The notes under the pieces were generated by a model. That model had not been told where the DNA came from. It saw only the letters and a list, made by a program, of their open reading frames with translations, and did not search any database. 64,000 bases of DNA, from NCBI GenBank assembly GCA_964036195.1, contig OZ038460.1:12155504-12219503 (forward strand), read 5' to 3'. Of this stretch, positions 57,114-64,000 are shown in pieces; position 1 is the stretch's first letter, and every line of letters starts with the position of its first letter. A program made the translations under genes and the position numbers. Origin of the DNA: Sphaerolaimus hirsutus. Lineage: Eukaryota; Nematoda; Chromadorea; Monhysterida; Sphaerolaimidae.

Positions 57114-60100
57114 ATGCGCTGCAGACTGCGACCGCTGCTGTGTGGTGTGTCGCGGTTCTCGCACAGATTTCACACGGCGCTCACGCAGCACCGGTGCCAT
57201 GGCTTGCCGCTTTGTCAGCAAAGGGGCTGTTCGACTGCTGCAGATAGAACGAAAGTTGTCGCTTTGCATCGACGCGCTGTGCTGAAGATTTCCGGCGTTG
57301 ATCGTGTGGAGTTGCTGCAGGTGCGTCGACATATTCCTGCCGTTTGAACCCGCACGCTAGTTGACATCGTGAATTCGTGTCCAGTGAATGTCAATGAAAT
57401 AATAGAATTTTTTGAAGCACCACAACAGAAACTATTGAAATTAAGTGTCACGGTATAAAATTAAATATGCTCTATCACAGGAAAGTTGAAATCACGATTT
57501 ACCAAAAGCAATTTGAATTTTGTTGAAACGAATTTTGATGTCAACTAGAGTGTGTGGGCCCTTTCCCATCACTGACATAGTGTATTTGAATGCAGGGCCT
57601 AGTAACCAACGACATGCGACACCTGGACTCCATGTGCTGCATGTACGCACTGCTGTTGGACGTGCGCGGCCGCCTTCAGTTTGACCTGATTTTGCACCAA
57701 GTGCAAGCTGTTGCCGGCCACCAGCCGCACCTTCTAGTCGACGTCGATCGCGCGCGCGTACAACAACTCAGAAAAACACTCATGATGTTGGCTTGACATT
57801 GCTGGGTTGATAGTGTTTTACTGGGGCCAGTTCCGCAAATTGAGAAGTGAGGTGTAAAATGCAGAGTTGCGAAAACGTATTTACGTTTACCCGAAATACC
57901 CGGTTATTCGGGTATTTATACTTACGTTTACGTTTACGCTTTCCAAAAATACCGTTACGCTTTGTTACGTTTTCCTGGCACAATTACCCGGGTACCAGAG
58001 AAAACGTAAAAATATGCTACACGGAACTGTATTGTTTGACAAATGTAGTGTATTATGATGAGCTCAACATGTTCTAATGTTGAGGAGTTCTAATTCCGCA
58101 ATTGGAGAACTCAAACACAAATTTGTAAGTGAAAAGTAAAAAGTTGAAGGAAAGTATTTTTTGTGAGGGAGAACTGAAATGCAAATAAAACGTCAAAGAC
58201 ATTTTTTAGTGTTTGCTCATGATGGCCATTTGTCTTTTAACTTGCCATTTCACTTATAAATTTTCTTTTCTTTTAATTTTGACTTGCCATTCAACTTGCC
58301 ATTACTTCTCACTCATAATTTTTTTTAGTTCTCCTGTTACGGAATTGGCACCTTATAGTTGACACCCACTAGTTGACAACGACGCAAAATGTGAACTCGA
58401 ATCCCAATTCAATATCCCAATCCCATCATTCTAAACATATAACAAATACAGGTAAGCAGAAAATGTCAATGGAGATCATATGAACATCAATAATGTTGTT
58501 TAAAAACCCATTATGTTTTTGTATTCTCTGATAGCGTAAGCACTTAATATAATTTATACGTTTACGTTTTATTTTACGCTTTCCCCGGTATTTTAAAAAT
58601 ACCTTACGTTTTAGTATTTATACTTTTGATATCGAAAAGGTATTTACGTTTACGTTTACGTTTTCCAAAAATACCAGTATTTGTACAACTCTGGTAAAAT
58701 GGCAAAAGATAAGTGAATTGAGAAGTAAAATGGCAAATTACTTTTTCTTTTTTTTACTTCTGCCAATTTATCTCGCATTGGCCATGTTACTTCTCACTTC
58801 TCAATTTGCGGAACTGGTACCGGTTCCCAGGTTTTGCACCTTCACCGATCGTTGTTGCGTACAGGTACGGGCTGCGTAAGAAGTTCAGTGTGAGCGTGTG
58901 CGACGACATTCTGCCGGTGACAGTCTTTCAACGGTCAGCCCTTCCTAAGCTTGATGGCGACCATTTGTCATCGCACTGTGTTTTTTGGGCGCCGGACCCA
59001 AGACTCAGCCATTTGGGTTACAGAGCTGCGGTGACCGATGGTGAACGAGGCGTAGAGAAGCTGTCTCAGTGTTGGTTCATGAGATGACCCTGTGCCTGTA
59101 GTCATGTAGACCTACCAGTTGTGTATTTTAGGGGTATTAGCAAGGCACGAGGTATTGGGCCCACACACGCTAGTTGACATCGACACCAAATGTCAACTGG
59201 TGCCAATCCCGAATCAAAGCTTGCTGAGGAGTGTACGAACGACGTTCAAACGCAATTTTTGAATTAGGAACGGAACCAGTTGACATTTGGTGTCGATGTC
59301 AACTAGCGTGTGTGGGGCCATTATCGGCAGCGGGTTTACATGATCAAAAAGTAGAGTAAATAGCCGCGCAGCAGTGCGTGTGCACTCGCATTGTTGTCGT
59401 AATTTAGATGACACCGCTCCAAGAAAAATTGAAAAACTCAGCTCAGTTGTTATGTATTTGAGTTTTTCAATTTTTATTGGTGCGGTGTCATCGAAATAGC
59501 GACAAAAACAATGTGTAATCTACTAGTTATGTAAACCCACTGCTGTTAATTTCCCCGTGCCGTACTAATCCCCTAAAATACATGACTTGCGGGTCTACAT
59601 GACTAGCGGGTCTACATGACTAGTGGGCATACCTCAATGACATCTGTTGCGAGATCATACCGTTGCTTTATTTGCAAAAGCAAAGCTGTGTGGTGAAGTG
59701 TCCACAGTCCAAGTGGTTAAATTTTTTTCGGCACGTAAAATTCACCGTTTTGCATACGAACGCGTGACGTGTCCATGATTTCCATCAGAAGTTGACATTT
59801 TGCATGCAGTTCTGAATGCAACTGCGTGCCACGAAGAATCCTACGAGCGGCACAGATTCGAGCTGGGAGTCGCAGAGGGTCAGGATGAAATGCCAGCTGG
59901 TAAAGCGCTGCCTCTCCAGTTTAACGCCGATTATATGAATGGTGTCAGTTTTCACAAGGTTTGTTTGTTTGTTTTTTTTAATATATATTGAATGACTTTA
60001 ATTCGAAATACCCCCAGGGGGCGGGGTGTTATCAGAGTGCAAATTTTGAGGAGGGGTTAATCGAGGGAGGGGGTATTTCGAGGAAATACGGTGATTGAAT

Positions 60101-60655
60101 CTTTCTGGAAAAAAACGCGGAGAAAATAAAAACATGAAATTTTAAAATTGAAATATATTTTAAACTCTAAATCCCCCGATATTTTCCAATCCTAACAAAG
60201 CAACCACCCACAGGGCTGCTACCTGGGCCAAGAATTGACCGCACGGACGCATCACACCGGGGTGGTGCGCAAGCGGCTCATGCCCATCAAACTAGTTGAC
60301 GGCACCGACATTTTGCTGCCCGCAGTTGACAGCGGTTCCGTACAATACGGCGCCAAACTGCAGCGCGTCCAGAAGCCGCACCGAACCATGGGCAAACTGG
60401 TTGCTGTGAGAAAGTTTGATAATGACGTCATTGGATTGGCTTTGTGCGATGTGGATGGCATCGAGAAGGAGCCTATTATGTTGCTGCACGGCTACGATGT
60501 TGGTTCTTTGGGTCTTTTAATTTTCTTCATATTGCACATTTACATTGAAAGGGGTTGGTTCTCAGGGCGATGTGACATTTAGCGCGAAGGCGCCTGAGTG
60601 GTGGCCGCAAACAGAGATTACTGGTAGAGTGACTGGATTTCAGCCAAAGGGGTGA
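57114..60655 (+). CDS. IBA57: IBA57, mitochondrial iron-sulfur cluster assembly factor
   Basis: Six exons with continuous phase: 57114-57320, 57596-57786, 58865-59040, 59810-59958, 60214-60498, 60566-60655, giving 365 aa (human about 356). The N-terminus is Arg-rich and hydrophobic, fitting a mitochondrial presequence. GcvT-like fold marks follow: GLVTND (from residue 70), VRGRLQFD, the block [16 protein letters not shown], and the family signature KGCYLGQE across the exon 4/5 junction (conserved Cys at 243), then [11 protein letters not shown]. The C-terminus has the APEWWP block. IBA57 works with ISCA1/ISCA2 in the matrix to make 4Fe-4S clusters for lipoate synthase, aconitase and respiratory complexes. 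I chose the ATG at 57114 because the frame upstream is AT-rich and not protein-like. Donors: GTGCGT, GTTGGC, GTGAAC, GTTTGT, GTTGGT. Introns 1 to 4 each contain miniature transposons. Confidence 0.92.
57351..57562. mobile_element. MITE, GTTGACA/CACACAC family (copy 4)
   Basis: Ends CCCGCACGCTAGTTGACATC and GATGTCAACTAGAGTGTGTG, followed by GGCCC. It lies in IBA57 intron 1. Confidence 0.75.
57821..58822. mobile_element. Foldback element, GGGGCCAGTTCCGC family, 1 kb
   Basis: Ends CTGGGGCCAGTTCCGCAAAT and ATTTGCGGAACTGG. The inside holds ACGTTTACGTTTACG and TACCCGGTTATTCGGGTA units of another element (57885-58020, 58550-58690). It lies in IBA57 intron 2. Confidence 0.7.
59160..59321. mobile_element. 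MITE, GTTGACA/CACACAC family (copy 5)
   Basis: Ends CCCACACACGCTAGTTGACA and TGTCAACTAGCGTGTGTGGG; inner GACACCAAATGTCAACTGG. It lies in IBA57 intron 3. Confidence 0.85.
59995..60092. mobile_element. Partial TA-type MITE (CCGTATTTCCTCGAA)
   Basis: The right end TCGAGGAAATACGG is preceded by GAGGGGGTATTTCG units; the left is worn. It lies in IBA57 intron 4. Confidence 0.55.
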
Positions 60656-61990
60656 TCTTGAGTAACTTTTCGAATCGCTTGTGCGGCGTTTGCAGCTAAC
60701 TAGGGTGATAATTGCGTGTGAATTTTTTAATTGCTGTGAATTTTCCTTGCCACTAGGTAATTTTCATGGCAGTTCGCTAACGATCGTGCAATTTTTGTTA
60801 TTATCGAAAAATTGCGCGTTAGATGGTTTAGAGAAAAGGCTTCAGTTCATTTCTGCTTCCCACAAGCTGTCTCTGTGTTTTTCGGGTACAATTTAAATCG
60901 AGATCTATTAATTTAGGTCGCTATTATTTTTGAGTACATTGCGCTACACAGCTAATACTGTCTCCAGTAAATATATGCGCCGTATTTATGTTGCACTGAC
61001 TGCATTTTCTTGATGCCATTTTGAGTACTTAGAAGTAAAAGTGATATTTAGTTATATTGGAGGCCAATTCAGTGGTGGGGCTCAGAATAGGCAAAAAAAT
61101 TCCTTGCGATAGATAGATAGCTGACCGGTCCTGCTATAGATAGAACCCCCCCCCCCTCTACAAAACCCCTGGAGACGCAAAGACGCACCTAACAGTCGAG
61201 CTGTCGAGTGCCATAATGTGCCTACACACACAAGTTGACATCGACACCAAATGTCGTCTGGTTCCGATCCCAATTCAAAACTTGATGACGAGCCAACGAA
61301 CGACTTTCGAATGCAAGCTTGAAATTGGGATTGGTACCAGTTGACATTTGGTGTCGCTGTCAACTAGTGTGTGTGGGGTCATTGGCTCAGTATCCCAACG
61401 GCAGGTAGCTTTTCGGTTTTGTATGCGCTAATATTGCCAGCGCTGAGGCGCGATTCAATCGCTAGGTCAACGAACTTTTGGTTTCATTTTATGCCATCTA
61501 AACTGCAAAAACAATTGTTTCACATCCGGCCGAGTGCGGGTGCTAAGTGCTGTGAGTAATTCAATAGTACTTAAATAATATAAATAGATGGCTTTTTGAC
61601 TGATTGCGCGGAGTTTCACTCGGAGATTTGCATTGCGACTGGCTCTGCATTAGTCAACAGATTTATGTAGGTATTATCTACAGCATTAGACAATTTTGGA
61701 GTAAACATCTTGCGCTATTCAGATTTTGGAGTAAACATCTCAGATTGTGCAGACCGTTTTTGTCGTGCAAACAAATTCGTTTCAGGTCTCCTCAGCGCCA
61801 AATCCAATTTAGGAGCGAGTGTCATAAATATTTAGCTGTGAAAGTGGCCCTCTCTGAATAACTGCCGTCCGTGCCGTTCATTGAAATTCGCTTCAAAAAA
61901 TCACTGATATTTAGACACGAATTTTCCCTAATTAAGTGAAGAAATTATTGTCTTATATTTGTATCGATAACGACAATTTTCTGCCGAAAT
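60656..61990. other. Spacer between IBA57 and the second SLC22 gene
   Basis: A GATAGATAG-family fragment is at 61080-61172 and a GTTGACA MITE at 61209-61378. No other gene is recognised. Confidence 0.45.
61209..61378. mobile_element. MITE, GTTGACA/CACACAC family (copy 6)
   Basis: Ends CTACACACACAAGTTGACAT and GTCAACTAGTGTGTGTGGGG; inner GACACCAAATGTCGTCTGG. Confidence 0.8.
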
Positions 61991-63844
61991 ATGCTGGTCG
62001 ATTTGAATGGCGGACCAGTGGACAGCGACGCGGCACTGCTCAGTTTGGGTTTGTCGACTTTTGGCTCTTCCTGGACCAGTACCGCCAGTTGACAAGTGCT
62101 CGACTCTTGGCTTCGCTCTTGAATTTCAACTTGGCCCTTGACTTTGTCACTTGCCGGTTCCACAAGTGACAAAGTCAATATCAAGTTATAAGTCAAGAGA
62201 AAAGCACTTGTCAAGTTGCGGGACTAGCCCCTGGCCATTTTATGCCGCTGTGAAACAGTGTGCATGCTCATTAAACACTGATCATATATGACGCAGGCAT
62301 ATGGGGCAGGTACCAGCTGTTCGTGTTCATGCTCGGCCACGTGGTGCTCGTTGCCGTGTCCATTCATATCATGAGCCCAGCATTTTCGCATCTCAGCCCC
62401 ACTTTCACCTGTTTCTACAACACCACGACTTTGGTGAATTTATTCTATTTACTTATTTTATGTCACCGTTTGATGATAAATACATGCCTATTATATACAG
62501 TAGACCCACTGTCAGAATCATATATTTACCTAACATGAAAATCGTTCACCGGGTCTTATTCAATAGTATAAAACACGTACCGTATTCTTTCCAATAGAAT
62601 GGCAGGATCTGGGACGTTCTTTCATCCACGAAAAATAGAATGGCAACCTCCGATAAAACGGCCGGGATAAATTATTTTGGAAGAGTACAGAAACACAAAA
62701 ATACGTAAATATATTTGTAAAGGGTGGTGAGAACATCCAAGGTGTTTAGAACTATGATTCACGAGTTGTTTCCACATTTAGTCTTTGTTTGAATGTATTC
62801 TCTTGAATTTATTTACTCACCTCACCTCCAATAAGTTGAAGGTTGAAAAGTTGATGAAAAACTAGAACGGCGCTCTTCTATTAGATGAAATACGGTAAAG
62901 CGGTTTGTGTACCAAAACTTCAGGTGAAAAAATGCGCAGGCGGATGTCAGTAATATCAGCGACGTAATTCAACTGGAGCCGAACACTTGCACCCTGACAC
63001 TGTCTCAAAATGATAGTTTCCAGTGCGCTAGCGATGCAAACTCTCAAATTCATTTCGTCAACAATGATAGTGCGACACTGGGCCAGACGGTTGCTTCTGA
63101 GGTGCATCCATGTTAATTTTTTTCGTTTTAATGCTGAGGTTAGAATGTTTGGCTGCGTGAATGCCTAAAATGTAAAATGAAATAGTTTTAAACTGCTTTT
63201 GCAGCAGTCTCAAGCCCTGTAAAGTGTAAAGCAAAGTGTCAATTGTCATGTAAAATGTCAATCGTAACAAAAAAGATTTTATTACTGGACTTTGCATGAC
63301 AATTGACACTCTATTTTACATTTGTCATGACAATTGACACTTTACATAGGTAACATTTGTCGTGACATTTGACAATTACAGGGCCCACAAGCATCCACAT
63401 TCCCACCTCACTAATTGAAACGCACCATTCATGTACCATCAACCTTAAACACTGCTTCCGATTGTAGTGGGAACTGGTGTGCGACCGGGCCTACCTAGCC
63501 GACTTCGCTGGATCATCGCTTTTCATCGGGTACATGGTTGCCGCCGGTTTGATTACTGGCGTGGCAGATCGCTACGGCCGCCGTCCGGTCTTATTAGCTT
63601 CCATCGTTGGTGCGTCATTTTACTGCGGGTAGACATGTTTTGGAAGTATACCGACACCGGTTCCGGTACCGGCAGATTTTGCTTGGGACCGGTCTTTTAA
63701 CGGGGTGCGCAATTTGTTCCTGTCGCTTTCATTTTCATTCAACTCGCGCGCACAGGCATGCTCATATGCGGGCTGGTGACGGCCGCGACGCCCACCTACG
63801 CGCTGTACGTGGCCATGCGCATGCTGACCGGCGTCATGTGCGCC
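61991..63844 (+). CDS. SLC22-family organic ion transporter, 5' part (gene B, runs off the window)
   Basis: Exons with continuous phase: 61991-62048, 62297-62433, 62940-63101, 63468-63609, 63756-63844, followed by a GTACGT donor, so the gene continues beyond 64000. The start is MLVDLNGGPVDSDAALL, then GIWGRYQLFV (span 1), an extracellular loop with paired Cys and several N-x-S/T sites, WELVCDRAYLADFAGSS, the MFS motif GVADRYGRRP, and GMLICGLVTAATPTYALYV. Exons 4 and 5 have the same lengths (142 and 89 bases) and phases as in the minus-strand gene at 30691-37864, and the loop exon ends in ASE where the other ends VSE, so the two are paralogues. The C-terminal half with PES, ELFPT and PETSG motifs is outside the window. 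Substrate unknown. Confidence 0.85.
62580..62895. mobile_element. TA-flanked MITE with CCGTATTC end (AGAATGGC interior)
   Basis: Left TA|CCGTATTCTTTCCAATAG and right TATTAGATGAAATACGG|TA, with AGAATGGCA units. It is close to 7781-8220. It lies in intron 2 of the second SLC22 gene. Confidence 0.75.
63204..63385. mobile_element. MITE, GGGGCAGTCCC family
   Basis: Left CAGTCTCAAGCCCTGTAAAG, right ATTTGACAATTACAGGGCCC, with ATTGTCATGTAAAATGTCA units. It lies in intron 3 of the second SLC22 gene. Confidence 0.6.
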
Positions 63845-64000
63845 GTACGTTCACACACCAGACTATCGCCATAAGCTAGTTTTCATGGTTCCAATTTGAA
63901 AACTCGTTCAAAAACTGAATGGCGACGAATGAGTCAGCGCACTATTATTAGGGTGCAATTATTTGTTTACAGAAATGATCAGTCCATGAACTACTGTTTA

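Overview
The window reads as nuclear DNA of an animal, probably an invertebrate. Genes are split into many short exons with CAG/TAG acceptors. The recognisable products (basigin-type Ig proteins, an SLC22 carrier, mitochondrial IBA57, LAPTM-like membrane proteins) are metazoan. Introns and spacers are packed with short inverted-repeat transposons. I could not name the species. All gene models were built by hand from exon homology, splice sites and phase continuity.

Left part (0-20 kb), minus strand. A degraded gene at about 0.9-4.3 kb encodes an RG/RGG segment, an acidic segment and an SGNH-esterase-like domain. It carries an in-frame stop and a homopolymer frameshift. Two tandem paralogues of a four-membrane-span protein with a Pro/Tyr tail, resembling the LAPTM4/5 family, lie at 4.7-9.9 kb and 14.7-20.3 kb. 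Their last exons are almost identical although their other exons have diverged.

Middle (20-43 kb). From 20 to 30 kb there is only nested transposons. A complete 12-exon SLC22-type transporter (521 aa by my model) lies on the minus strand at 37.9-30.7 kb. One of its introns holds a BEL/Pao pol fragment wrapped in a short inverted-repeat element. Two copies of one 1061-bp hAT-like element, apparently identical, sit in opposite orientation on either side of this gene.

Right part (43-64 kb), plus strand. In order: a small secreted single-Ig gene (43.3-44.5 kb), a long hairpin and a TTGACA-rich array, a basigin orthologue (47.4-52.3 kb, 324 aa), a second basigin-like Ig gene (53.1-56.4 kb), IBA57 (57.1-60.7 kb, 365 aa), and the 5' half of a second SLC22 gene (62.0 kb to the edge). 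Basigin proteins usually act as chaperones for membrane transporters. The SLC22 genes are neighbours only; no functional link is shown.

The most striking observation is that two miniature transposons lie inside Ig-domain exons. In both cases a GT-AG pair within the element restores the reading frame, so they look like transposon-made introns (introners). Two further points: about half of the donor sites I could place have a pyrimidine at +3, which is rare in animals. Also, many hAT-like elements have 8-bp target duplications and family-specific short subterminal motifs.
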